This document shows positions 55,101 to 62,854 of a DNA stretch of 64,000 nt, piece after piece. The notes beneath the pieces were generated by a model that saw only the letters and a list, made by a program, of their open reading frames with translations, had not been told where the DNA came from and made no database searches. The stretch is from JAIOZK01 sp964468645 (GTDB taxonomy: Bacteria > Bacteroidota > Bacteroidia > Bacteroidales > JAIOZK01): contig CAYXUU010000019.1 of assembly GCA_964468645.1 (NCBI GenBank), positions 31,288 through 95,287 of the forward strand. Reading direction: 5' to 3'. The position numbers and the translations under genes were made by a program. How positions within the stretch are numbered: the first letter of the stretch is position 1; every line of letters begins with the position of its first letter.

Positions 55101-56382
55101 GGTAGCATTGGAAATAGCCAGAAATTATAGTGTACCGGAAGATTTGTTGTTAAAAAACAGAAGTATTATTCATGACTTCTATAACAATTATAAATCAGAA
55201 AGCACGAAGAATTTTGAGGTATTATTCAGTGAAAGCAAAACTTTGGATGCGATTAACGATAGAAAAATAAATATCGTTATTTCATTATTATCATTTATTC
55301 ATGGAGGCGGAGAGATCATGCCGATCAGACTGGCAAATCAACTAAAGTTGATGGGATATCCTGTGACAGTGCATAGCCCGGATTACTTTGAAGAAGAAAA
55401 TGAGGTTCGTAAATTACTTAGAAAGGATATTCCAGTTGTTAGATGTAAGGAACCGGAGGAGCTATATTCCTTTTTACTAAGTTTTAGAGCGGATATTTTC
55501 AATACCCACTCACAGTCATGCCAGGATTTGTATTCCAAAACTATCGCAAAGTTTCCTGACCTTAATAAGTTTGTAACTCATGTTGGTACTTTGCATGGTG
55601 GTTATGAGATCATGGATGAGAAATATCAATTGGAAAATATACCTGTAAATAACCAAAGTACGAAAATGTGGACCTATGTTGCTGACAAAAACCTGATTCC
55701 ATTTAAGGAACTCGGTATTGACATGGCAGCAAAATCAATCAAGATTGCAAATGGGATGGAACCTCCGGTAATTAGAGAGATCAAAAGAAGCGACCTGGGA
55801 ATTAATTCAAATAGTTTTGTTCTTTGTATTGTTAGCAGGGCAATCCCGGAAAAGGGCTGGCTGGAAGCGATAGAGATAGTTAAAATGGCTCGTGAGAATA
55901 CAAAAATAGACATACATCTGTTACTTCTTGGTGATGGGGAATTGTATGATTATCTTAAGGATGAGAAGGTACCTGAGTTTGTTCATTTGTTAGGTTTCAA
56001 TGATAATCCTTGTGATTATTTTACAATTTCAGATATGGGATTCCTGCCTTCAACTTATAAAGCAGAAAGTTTCCCACTGTCAATTGTTGAATCCTTGTTC
56101 GTAGGTAAACCGGTTATTGCAAGCAACCTGGGTGAGGTTGCAAAGATGATTCATGTCGATGGTCAATATGCTGGTGCTATATTTGAGCTTAAGAATGGTA
56201 AAATTCCGGTTAAAGAAGTTGTTGATATTATGATATCATATGCTTCTGATATCGATCTCTATAAAATGGCATGCAGGAATGCAGAAAAATGTCGTATGAG
56301 ATATAATCTTAAAAATGTTGCAATTTCTTATCTGGATGCATATAATTTAGCAATAACTGATATTAAGTTTAATAAGGATTGA
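52183..56382 (+). CDS. Giant glycosyltransferase: six repeats-WbsX-GT2-GT4, paralogue
   Basis: A 1399-residue protein that parallels its upstream neighbour over the first ~720 residues: six repeats in three A/B pairs (about 45-350) and a WbsX-like domain (about 378-720, AFYLPQFHPIPENNEWWG, CVCWANENWTRRWDG, NAWNEWAEGAHLEPD). The later domains are of different lineage. The GT2 (about 731-1010, ISVIVPNYNHAKYLRQR, LDDASTDSS, WIAESDDYCD) is closer to the GT2 of the proteins at 29743 and 33599 than to that of 47430. The GT4 (about 1026-1399, LSFIHGGGEIMPIRLAN, PEKGWLEAIEIVKMA, GFLPSTYKAESFPLSIVESLF) ends the protein. Eighty-eight bases separate the two genes. Confidence 0.87.
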   Translation: MGRMTLKWNNIISNLNPLVVYQKLSGSFINRQHYQLIKDSELFDQEYYLGQYPDVKEKRTDPVIHYLTYGGFEGRNPGKSFNSLYYYESNPDVLKEGINPLLHYLLRGKKEGRKPFPVAPAIKANKGVNVTADERKLHGEIITGNNLSNQEQDIQLIRNSEYFNEEYYLSTNPDVKNKGLDPVNHFYYIGFKEWRNPSEKFDTRYYLETNPAVMRSGVNPLLHFIKFGRKENRRTLPEIHETQFVNEPDTKPVVTEIENNSLAQELEIKLLKESSLFDEEYYLSNNQDVKDAGVDPYEHYYLQGWRDGRNPSSDFDTEFYLASYKDVKETEQNPLVHYLTIGKLENRVCTVKDKIKLEKGHAFELPLSSTKEQLNSLVKTVAFYLPQFHPIPENNEWWGNGFTEWKNVVTAKPLFQEHYQPHLPYDLGFYDLRVPEVMAGQVRMAKEFGIHGFCFYYYWFDGKRLLEKPLDMFLEHKEWDINFCVCWANENWTRRWDGRDDDILIAQNHSPEDDLRVIADISKYTRDPRYIRINGKPLLIIYRADIFPDIKTSIVRWREYYLEQFNEELCMAMVQTFGLNDPDEFGFDYAIEFPPLNISPDDITSKIKTENFFGKILDTGKMIKNTVNKLRRVDYNMFRGVMLMWDNTARKGNHSHVYLNNPPGVYRDWLMEACNDTMYNSNRGGDNLVFINAWNEWAEGAHLEPDKKYGYSYLNATKSVLAEINETNFPMISVIVPNYNHAKYLRQRLDSVYGQTYRNIEIILLDDASTDSSLEILEEYYNKYKSITRLLVNEHNVGNVFSQWMKGMSEATGDLIWIAESDDYCDLNFLKTLSPFFTDEAVCLTYSKILFVDEKGNTHSRSFDDYVEIIDDTKWKNSYKETSSSEVRAALGIKNTIPNVSSVLFRKPEEIELFHNKEWLDMRICGDWIFYLNILRGGKIAYSIDTMSYYRIHDDNSSIKTYTQDVYYKEHEKVALEIARNYSVPEDLLLKNRSIIHDFYNNYKSESTKNFEVLFSESKTLDAINDRKINIVISLLSFIHGGGEIMPIRLANQLKLMGYPVTVHSPDYFEEENEVRKLLRKDIPVVRCKEPEELYSFLLSFRADIFNTHSQSCQDLYSKTIAKFPDLNKFVTHVGTLHGGYEIMDEKYQLENIPVNNQSTKMWTYVADKNLIPFKELGIDMAAKSIKIANGMEPPVIREIKRSDLGINSNSFVLCIVSRAIPEKGWLEAIEIVKMARENTKIDIHLLLLGDGELYDYLKDEKVPEFVHLLGFNDNPCDYFTISDMGFLPSTYKAESFPLSIVESLFVGKPVIASNLGEVAKMIHVDGQYAGAIFELKNGKIPVKEVVDIMISYASDIDLYKMACRNAEKCRMRYNLKNVAISYLDAYNLAITDIKFNKD

Positions 56383-56392
56383 CAATAAGTAA

Positions 56393-57490
56393 TTGATAGT
56401 GAGTAAGAATCTTTACATCCACATGGGTATAGCAAAAACGGGGACAACGGCCCTTCAACGTTTCTTTTTGAAGAACAGAAGTCTGTTTTTAAAAAATAAT
56501 GTATATATACCATATACAGGGATGAACAAAGATGAAGGGAGTCACCATTATTTAGCATTCTCTTTTAGTGGTGACAGGTATAAGGGGAAATTATATAAGA
56601 ATCCTAAACCTCCTGCATATTTTGAATCTAAAATGATAGATGAGGTAAAGGAACTACAGGATAAAGACATCCTGCTAACATCCGAAATTTTTCCAGTTTG
56701 TAAAAAGGAACTGCGTTCATTTGCAAATAAAGTGTTCCCTGAGCATAATTTATGCCTGGTGATTTACCTGAGAAGGCATGATGAATTATTGGAAGCAGAT
56801 TATTCTCAGAGGATTAAACATGGTGAAGAAACAAGAACAATTCAAGAATTTTACAAGGAAGCTCCTAAATATAGCTACAAGTCATTTATAAGTGACTGTG
56901 TAAACGTGTTCAATCCTGGTAAGCTTATTGTTCGTCCTTATGAGTCTAATCAATTTTTTGAAGGTAGTATTTTTGCTGATTTCCTACATTATGTTTTTCA
57001 ATGGAAGTTGTCTGACAAATTTGATCTTCCAGATTCTAAAGCTAATCCCAGATTAAGTAGAGATGCGTTGGAATTTAAATTACTGATAAATAAATCCCCA
57101 ATTAGTTTTGATGTCAAAAATAAGTTGGTAAAGTCTTTGCTGGCTTATTCAAAACAGATAGATCCTGGCACAATTAAAGCTTTCAAAAAACAAAATTTGC
57201 TAAGTCCTGAAGAAAGAAAACAAATTGTTGAAAAGAATAGGGAAGAATATACATTCGTTGCAAGAAAATATCTGAATCGTGATAACGGTGTATTATTTAA
57301 TGAAGATATACCTGATAAGTACACAAAAGGGAATGAATTTAATGAATTAAGCCCAAATGCAAGTATTGATATTATTGTAAACATTTATAAGGAGTTACTG
57401 GCATTTGATGAAAAGACTATACATGAAAGATTGAATTTAGTTCTTGTAAAGGGCCTGTTAGACGAGCTAAAAAACAAAGGTTTATTATAA
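56393..57490 (+). CDS. Sulfotransferase-like P-loop protein (KTGT family)
   Basis: A 365-residue protein starting at TTG 56393 (or GTG 56399), ten bases past the glycosyltransferase stop. The P-loop is YIHMGIAKTGTTALQRFFL (about 8-26). ILLTSEIFPV precedes the central motif LVIYLRRHDELLEADYSQRI, a RRHD variant of the family's RRQD. The C-terminal block is LLSPEERKQIVEKNREEYTFVARKYLNRDNGVLF. The product is very basic through the middle. Probable carbohydrate sulfotransferase acting on the glycan made by the adjacent enzymes; activity not provable from sequence. Confidence 0.7.
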   Translation: MIVSKNLYIHMGIAKTGTTALQRFFLKNRSLFLKNNVYIPYTGMNKDEGSHHYLAFSFSGDRYKGKLYKNPKPPAYFESKMIDEVKELQDKDILLTSEIFPVCKKELRSFANKVFPEHNLCLVIYLRRHDELLEADYSQRIKHGEETRTIQEFYKEAPKYSYKSFISDCVNVFNPGKLIVRPYESNQFFEGSIFADFLHYVFQWKLSDKFDLPDSKANPRLSRDALEFKLLINKSPISFDVKNKLVKSLLAYSKQIDPGTIKAFKKQNLLSPEERKQIVEKNREEYTFVARKYLNRDNGVLFNEDIPDKYTKGNEFNELSPNASIDIIVNIYKELLAFDEKTIHERLNLVLVKGLLDELKNKGLL

Positions 57491-57628
57491 ATTAACAAAT
57501 TGGATTTAAAGCAAAACTTATTGAGCAGTTGCATAAATTTCTTGACTAGTAGTTCAGATTGGATCGGGTGTATTATATGGAGTAAATAAGCTCGTTTATG
57601 TTAAAGGAAAATTCGAAAAAAAATATAT

Positions 57629-58690
57629 ATGAAAGCAGTTGTTCATATCGGTACTGAAAAAACGGGTAGCTCAACCATACAGGAGTGTTTGTATATTAAT
57701 CGTCAACTTCTTAAGAAACACGGAGTTGGAGTGTTGGAAACTCCCGGAAAAAGAAACAATAGCAACCTGGCAGCTTACGCCATGAGTGACGATTATTTTG
57801 ATAGCTTGCGAAGCCTGCTATCGATTAGAACCCCAGATGAGTTGAATGACTGGCGTATTCGTTTTAAGAATGAATTCAAGCGTGAAATCAACACACTGGA
57901 TGACGGAATAGATACATGCATAATCTCTTCTGAGCATTTCCATTCACGATTACCCAAACTTTCAGAGATTAACCGCTTAGCTGAATTACTTAATAGCCTT
58001 TTTGATGAAATTAAAATACTTGTTTATCTCAGAAGACAGGATCAGGTAGCAGTTAGCTTTTACAGTACGAAATGTATCGTGGGGTATGATTTTAAGAATA
58101 TACTCCCTGTTGGGAAAAATGAATCGGATCATTATTATAATTATTATGATTTATTGGAAAAATGGTCGAGTGTTTTTGGCAGGCAGAACTTAATTATTCG
58201 TGTCTTTGATAAAGACAAATTTCACCACGGAAACCTGTTGGTTGATTTCTTTAAATCTGCAGGTATATATGCTGATAATATAGATCTCCAGGTCCCGGGC
58301 AATCAAAATGAGTCTATCTCTGCAACCACACAATTGGTGTTGAGGAATTATAATAAACATTTCCCTTCTCATTTTGAAAGTAATTCCAATAATACGGTAA
58401 TAAGGATTCGTAACTTACTTAATCGTCGAATCAATGAGATGTTTCCTGGAGGAGGTTTATTACCATCAAGAAAAGATGCTATTGCATTTTACAAGGCATT
58501 TGCTGAATCAAATAGAAAACTCGCAGAAAAGTGGTTTGGAAAGGATAATATTTTTTCTGAAGATTTTTCCTATTATCCCGAAACTTCGTCTCCGGATTTA
58601 ATTGATTCCAGAGTTTTAGATGTGGTTTATGAAATTATCAGGTCAGAACTTGGGAATTACATATATCACAAGGATGATGAACAACCTTGA
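57629..58690 (+). CDS. Sulfotransferase-like P-loop protein (KTGS member)
   Basis: A 353-residue protein with P-loop VVHIGTEKTGSSTIQECL (about 4-21), the strand CIISSEHFHSRLP, the motif ILVYLRRQDQVAVSFYSTK and the stretch WSSVFGRQNLIIRVFDKDKF, which shows the Trp lost to a TGA codon in the pseudogene at 28725. The C-terminal block is LLPSRKDAIAFYKAFAESN with RKLAEKWFG. A 138-bp gap without features precedes it. Same functional inference as its relatives: transfer of sulfate to a glycan, acceptor unknown. Confidence 0.7.
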   Translation: MKAVVHIGTEKTGSSTIQECLYINRQLLKKHGVGVLETPGKRNNSNLAAYAMSDDYFDSLRSLLSIRTPDELNDWRIRFKNEFKREINTLDDGIDTCIISSEHFHSRLPKLSEINRLAELLNSLFDEIKILVYLRRQDQVAVSFYSTKCIVGYDFKNILPVGKNESDHYYNYYDLLEKWSSVFGRQNLIIRVFDKDKFHHGNLLVDFFKSAGIYADNIDLQVPGNQNESISATTQLVLRNYNKHFPSHFESNSNNTVIRIRNLLNRRINEMFPGGGLLPSRKDAIAFYKAFAESNRKLAEKWFGKDNIFSEDFSYYPETSSPDLIDSRVLDVVYEIIRSELGNYIYHKDDEQP

Positions 58691-59037
58691 TGTGCCATTA
58701 TTCTATTCAATATTAATAGATTATGAGTGATAATTCTTTTCATGAGAAGAGATGAATTAACAGGATATTTATACATTGGTAAAAAGCACCTGCAGAAATC
58801 ATTCAAACCACCCCTATAATACCAGGGATATGATAACTGGTATTATAAGCAAAATGAAATTTGGGTTAGTGATTTTTATTTCTAATTTTAATGCTTACTT
58901 TAGATAAATCGTCCCACCAGGGAGAAAAATACTCTTTGAAACATGAAGGTAATTCTTGAAATTACATGTTTATCGTGTTTATTCATGCGTAATTTAATTT
59001 ATAAACCAACAGGGTTTTAAGATCGTTATTCAATAAA
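58691..59037. other. 347-bp intergenic region
   Basis: No gene is supported. The only structure seen is an 11-bp perfect inverted repeat with an 11-base loop at 58815-58847. Very AT-rich overall. No consensus TAnnTTTG promoter with correct spacing was found. Confidence 0.5.
58815..58847. repeat. Perfect 11-bp hairpin between sulfotransferase genes
   Basis: TATAATACCAG (58815-58825) pairs with CTGGTATTATA (58837-58847) around an 11-base loop. No T run follows. It may be a weak terminator or an mRNA-stabilising hairpin 125 bases past the preceding stop. Confidence 0.4.
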
Positions 59038-60966
59038 ATGGACAAAAAATCAGCAATAATAATTCTCGGTATGCATCGGAGCGGTACCTCCATGGCATCA
59101 GGTTTACTGAATCTTGCTGGTTTTGACATTGGAAAGCATATCAATAAAGGCGATTTCTCGAATAGCAAAGGATATTTCGAAAACGCCAAGCTACAACAGT
59201 TTAACGATAAGTTGTTTGCTGATCTTTATACAAATTGGTATAATTCATTGATCATACCCGATCAATGGTGGAAAAAAACTGAAATCAAGAACCAGCAGCC
59301 TTTATTGGAAGGTATCTTAAAAGATGAATTTCAAAGTTCATCTGCAATACTTATAAAAGATCCCAGGATAAGTATTCTGTATCCGATTTATGCTGAAGTA
59401 TTGAAAAAACTAAAAATAGATCCATCATTCATTATTTGTACAAGAGATCCCGGTGAGGTAGCAGCATCATTGAAAACCCGTAACAACCTGGCATATTCAA
59501 GAAGTTGTTTGTTATGGGCAGATCATAATCTGAAAGCTGAGATATACTCCAGGGGATTCCCAAGAATATTTCTCCATTATGATGATATATTGAAGAATCC
59601 TGTTGAGAATATTGAGCAGGTATTAGATCATTTCAGCTTTGATAAAACAACATTTATTAATCAGGCAAAGAATATGAACAGTTTTGCTGATAAGAAGCTT
59701 AAACATCATACTACCAGGATTGATACTGAAATAACTAATACGCCACCCGAGATTTCAGACCTGCTTAAGATTCTGGTATCCCTGAATGGTAAAGATTCTA
59801 ATAATGATACTAATGTAAAATTTGACATTTTACGCACATCCTTTTATCGACATCTTAATTTTTTCCAGGGAGTTGATGATACAAATGAAGCGATGCTTGA
59901 GGCTGAAAACATTAGCTTCAGCAGAGAGTCACACAAAAGATCGATTCACGCTGGTTTGAACCGTATGAAGTTCACAATTCAGGACAAAGAACTCCTGAGA
60001 AGATTCTTCTTCAGACCCGCAACCCTTCAAACTGCTTTTGTGCTTAAACGGTATGCTGTTATTAATCATGATAACAATGAAACCATGGTTAGTTTGCATT
60101 ATAATAATCGTGTTTGGACCAATAATGAAAACTTGATGGTTTTTGAATCAGATATGCCTGAAATGATATTTTTTCTTCACAAACCTCAACGAATTAAAAC
60201 CATCTTGCTTGATATTGTGTATTTTACATTTGGAGAAACTACAAGTAGTTTTGGCTTTAAGCAAAGAAATCTTAAGGATGAGCAAATGGCCATAAATCTT
60301 CAGGATTTAAAATCTGAGAAAGAGCAAAAGGTATCCGAAATAGAAAAACTTAAAGATGAGATACGCGAACAAATAGCCAGTTTCAATAAGAAAAACGAAA
60401 AAATTACAGGAGCCCTGAATTTTGATATCAAAACTCTTAAATCCGAGATATCTTCGATACAGGAGCAACACCAACAAGAAATCTCTGAGAATCAAAGAGA
60501 GATTGATCTCCTGAATAAATCCATGATGAAGCTTAAAAGGGAATACAATAATAATCTGGAAGCAAAACAGGGAGAAATTCAAGCGTTAACAGATGAGAAT
60601 AGCGATCTTAGAAGAGAATATAACAAAACAATCCGAAATAATATTTTGGAGATAAACCTGTTATCCCAGGATATTAAGGATAAAGAAACAAGGTTTAAAC
60701 AAGTTGTCGCAGATAAGGAACAACACATAAGTACTCTTACTGGTAAAATAGAAATCCTTAATGATTCATACAATAACAGGATTAGCAAATTGCAGCAAAG
60801 AATTGTACAATTAAATAATATTCATAAAAAAACGGTATTAAGTCTCAGGTTGAAGATTCATGAGAAAGACCGTTATATCAATCAAATATTCTATTCATTA
60901 ACATGGAGAATAGGTAATGTTGTATTGTGGCCTGCCAAATTTGTTTTCAAACTTTTTAAGAAATAG
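59038..60966 (+). CDS. Sulfotransferase with unknown middle domain and long coiled coil
   Basis: A 642-residue protein in three parts. Residues 1-230 are a sulfotransferase of the Sulfotransfer_3-like group: IILGMHRSGTSMASGLLNLAG (P-loop), AILIKDPRISIL and IICTRDPGEVAASLKTRNNL. Residues ~260-415 form an unrecognised, probably beta-rich domain (FFFRPATLQTAFVLKRY, TMVSLHYNNRVWTNN). Residues ~420-600 are a long Glu/Lys/Gln-rich coiled coil. The end (YSLTWRIGNVVLWPAKFVFKLFKK) is an amphipathic motif often found at the tails of bacterial glycan-synthesis enzymes, presumably for membrane contact. The coiled coil may scaffold other enzymes of the island; this is inference. Confidence 0.78.
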   Translation: MDKKSAIIILGMHRSGTSMASGLLNLAGFDIGKHINKGDFSNSKGYFENAKLQQFNDKLFADLYTNWYNSLIIPDQWWKKTEIKNQQPLLEGILKDEFQSSSAILIKDPRISILYPIYAEVLKKLKIDPSFIICTRDPGEVAASLKTRNNLAYSRSCLLWADHNLKAEIYSRGFPRIFLHYDDILKNPVENIEQVLDHFSFDKTTFINQAKNMNSFADKKLKHHTTRIDTEITNTPPEISDLLKILVSLNGKDSNNDTNVKFDILRTSFYRHLNFFQGVDDTNEAMLEAENISFSRESHKRSIHAGLNRMKFTIQDKELLRRFFFRPATLQTAFVLKRYAVINHDNNETMVSLHYNNRVWTNNENLMVFESDMPEMIFFLHKPQRIKTILLDIVYFTFGETTSSFGFKQRNLKDEQMAINLQDLKSEKEQKVSEIEKLKDEIREQIASFNKKNEKITGALNFDIKTLKSEISSIQEQHQQEISENQREIDLLNKSMMKLKREYNNNLEAKQGEIQALTDENSDLRREYNKTIRNNILEINLLSQDIKDKETRFKQVVADKEQHISTLTGKIEILNDSYNNRISKLQQRIVQLNNIHKKTVLSLRLKIHEKDRYINQIFYSLTWRIGNVVLWPAKFVFKLFKK

Positions 60967-60982
60967 TTGCCGGAAAAATATC

Positions 60983-61861
60983 TTACCTGTAATTAAATCC
61001 TATCGATTCGAGAAATTCAAGATCTTCAGTTTTATAACAGGATAGGTCGTGTGATTTGAACCTGCCTTTGGTTTTTGGTGTTTTTGGTATGTTAATGGCT
61101 TTGTCAATTTGCTCCTGATCTGCTTTAATTCCAATGAATTCAATCAGTCTTGGAATCTCAGATTCCGGGTTGGTGCATAATTCATCAAAATTGAGCAGAT
61201 AGAACCTGTCCTGTCCAAGTTCCTTTCCAATTGTAATTGCCCGACGGTTAACTTCTACCCAATACCTGAATGAGGCTTCTGGTATTTCTTCTTTGCTTCT
61301 CGGAATTGGAATATCAAACATTGGGCCCCAGATAAACAATTGTTGTTGTGTTTTACTGTATGCCATGTCCAGACCATGGCGTATGGTGTGGATGTATTTC
61401 ATGTTATCAAAATAGTTGTTAAGATCTTTAAGAATGTGATGAGAATTTGCCTCCTTCCAACCCCATCCTGAATAATTATCAAGGTTTTTTTGCCTGTTGA
61501 ACAGAATATGATTAAGGCGTTGAAAAGCCCATTTTCCGGTTCCGTCCTTTTCAATATTATGCCCATACCTGGCCATACCAGATGTTGCGTTGAGCAGGAA
61601 CATAAACTCTTTGATTGAATAAGGGGTGGTTTTGGTCATCGACTTTTCCATGATACTGATCCCCGTTTTTATCTGCCTGGTATTATCACGGTTTCTGTAA
61701 TACCATTTCGGTCGTTTAAAAAGGTATGTATATGTAATATTGTCGAGTGTTGCGATAATGTCACTACCAATAAAGATATTCAGGTTTTGCAGAATTGAAG
61801 CTACGACTCTTGTCCCGCTTCCTCCTATACCGCCTATTATTACAGGGCCTGTCAATTTCAT
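60983..61861 (-). CDS. Sulfotransferase family protein, reverse strand
   Basis: A 292-residue protein and the only minus-strand gene of the island. The P-loop is IIGGIGGSGTRVVASILQNL (about 8-27). A tyrosine/tryptophan-rich region follows, then MKYIHTIRHGLDMAYSKTQQ (about 154-173), an RHG variant of the 3'-phosphate motif, and FYLLNFDELCTNPESEIPRL in the position of the usual Y.D/E.L motif. This fits the Sulfotransfer_3 group. It converges on the coiled-coil sulfotransferase (16 bp between stops) and diverges from the next gene. Its separate orientation implies its own promoter. Confidence 0.75.
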   Translation of the reverse strand: MKLTGPVIIGGIGGSGTRVVASILQNLNIFIGSDIIATLDNITYTYLFKRPKWYYRNRDNTRQIKTGISIMEKSMTKTTPYSIKEFMFLLNATSGMARYGHNIEKDGTGKWAFQRLNHILFNRQKNLDNYSGWGWKEANSHHILKDLNNYFDNMKYIHTIRHGLDMAYSKTQQQLFIWGPMFDIPIPRSKEEIPEASFRYWVEVNRRAITIGKELGQDRFYLLNFDELCTNPESEIPRLIEFIGIKADQEQIDKAINIPKTPKTKGRFKSHDLSCYKTEDLEFLESIGFNYR

Positions 61862-61918
61862 AAAAGTTATTTCGAATTAGCAATAAATGGGAATGTAAAA
61901 CTAACAAAAAAGATTATG

Positions 61919-61949
61919 TTGATTCCTAACACTATGAGTTATAAATTTG
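61919..61949 (+). promoter_or_regulatory. Promoter for the sulfotransferase genes at 62014 and 62855
   Basis: TTG (61919-61921), 20 bases, then TAAATTTG (61942-61949): a full match to the TTG-N19-21-TAnnTTTG pattern. It sits in the divergent gap about 65 bases ahead of the ATG at 62014. Confidence 0.55.
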
Positions 61950-62013
61950 CAATACCCCGTAAATAATAGCCAATAGGTTTTTATTAATTCAATAAGGAAT
62001 CTGAATCAATTAA

Positions 62014-62799
62014 ATGGCACTGAAATACGAAAATAAATCAATAGCCGGGAAGACTGACCGCCAGCCGGATTTTATAATTATAGGGACTCAAAAGGGAGGG
62101 ACATCATCCCTTTTCTCTTACCTGAAGCAGCATCCACAGATAAAACTACCTGAAACCAAAGAGATTCATTTTTTTTCAATGCATTATCATAAGGGGATAG
62201 ATTGGTATAAAAGTCATTTCCCTGTAAATGGAATTACCGGAGAAGCCTCTCCTTATTATTTATTTCACCCGCTGGTTGCTGAAAGAATACATGAACATTG
62301 CCCTGAAACCAAGTTTATTGTTATGCTGAGAGACCCTGTTGACAGGGCATATTCTCATTATATGATGCAAAAGATAAGAGGTTATGAAAGTATTGAAACT
62401 TTTGAAGAAGCGATTGAAATTGAATCAGACAGGATATCATGCGAGCTTGAAAAAATTTTAACTCATCCTCGTTACAACAGCCCAATTTACCAGAGACATT
62501 CTTATCTGGCACGTGGAAAGTATGACGAGCAGTTATCAAGGTGGTTCCAGTATTTTCCAAAAAAACAATTTCATTTTATTAAAAGTGAAGACTTTTTTAT
62601 TGATTCCGAAAAAGAATTATATGTGGTACACGATTTTCTTGGATTAGAGAGAAAAAAACCTGAAGATATGGCACCTCAAAATGTATATGATTACCCCCCA
62701 ATAAATCCTGAAACATATCAATCTTTAAAGAAATATTTTAAAGACAGCGTACAAAAATTATCTCAACTTATTGGGGATCAAGCAGGAGATTGGTTTTAG
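62014..62799 (+). CDS. Sulfotransferase domain protein, heparan N-sulfotransferase-like
   Basis: A 261-residue sulfotransferase, the clearest of the set by motif. The 5'-phosphosulfate loop is FIIIGTQKGGTSSLFSYLKQH (about 20-40). KEIHFFS and YKSHFP follow, then GEASPYYLFHP and the 3'-phosphate motif KFIVMLRDPVDRAYSHYMM (about 100-118). The RHSYLARGKYDEQLSRWFQYF and FIKSEDFFID blocks are typical of heparan-sulfate/Golgi-type and bacterial relatives. It is expected to sulfate a glycan hydroxyl or amine using PAPS. A consensus promoter lies just upstream. Confidence 0.88.
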   Translation: MALKYENKSIAGKTDRQPDFIIIGTQKGGTSSLFSYLKQHPQIKLPETKEIHFFSMHYHKGIDWYKSHFPVNGITGEASPYYLFHPLVAERIHEHCPETKFIVMLRDPVDRAYSHYMMQKIRGYESIETFEEAIEIESDRISCELEKILTHPRYNSPIYQRHSYLARGKYDEQLSRWFQYFPKKQFHFIKSEDFFIDSEKELYVVHDFLGLERKKPEDMAPQNVYDYPPINPETYQSLKKYFKDSVQKLSQLIGDQAGDWF

Positions 62800-62854
62800 G
62801 TTAAGATAAATATACAATATAGTGAACTGCCTCAAATTGAGGGGGCAATCAGTA

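Noticed and set aside
29842..56382. Repeated DNA units in the glycosyltransferase genes as a CRISPR-like array
   Set aside because: The repeats are protein-level, diverged at DNA level, in frame inside long ORFs, and have no spacer structure or cas genes nearby.
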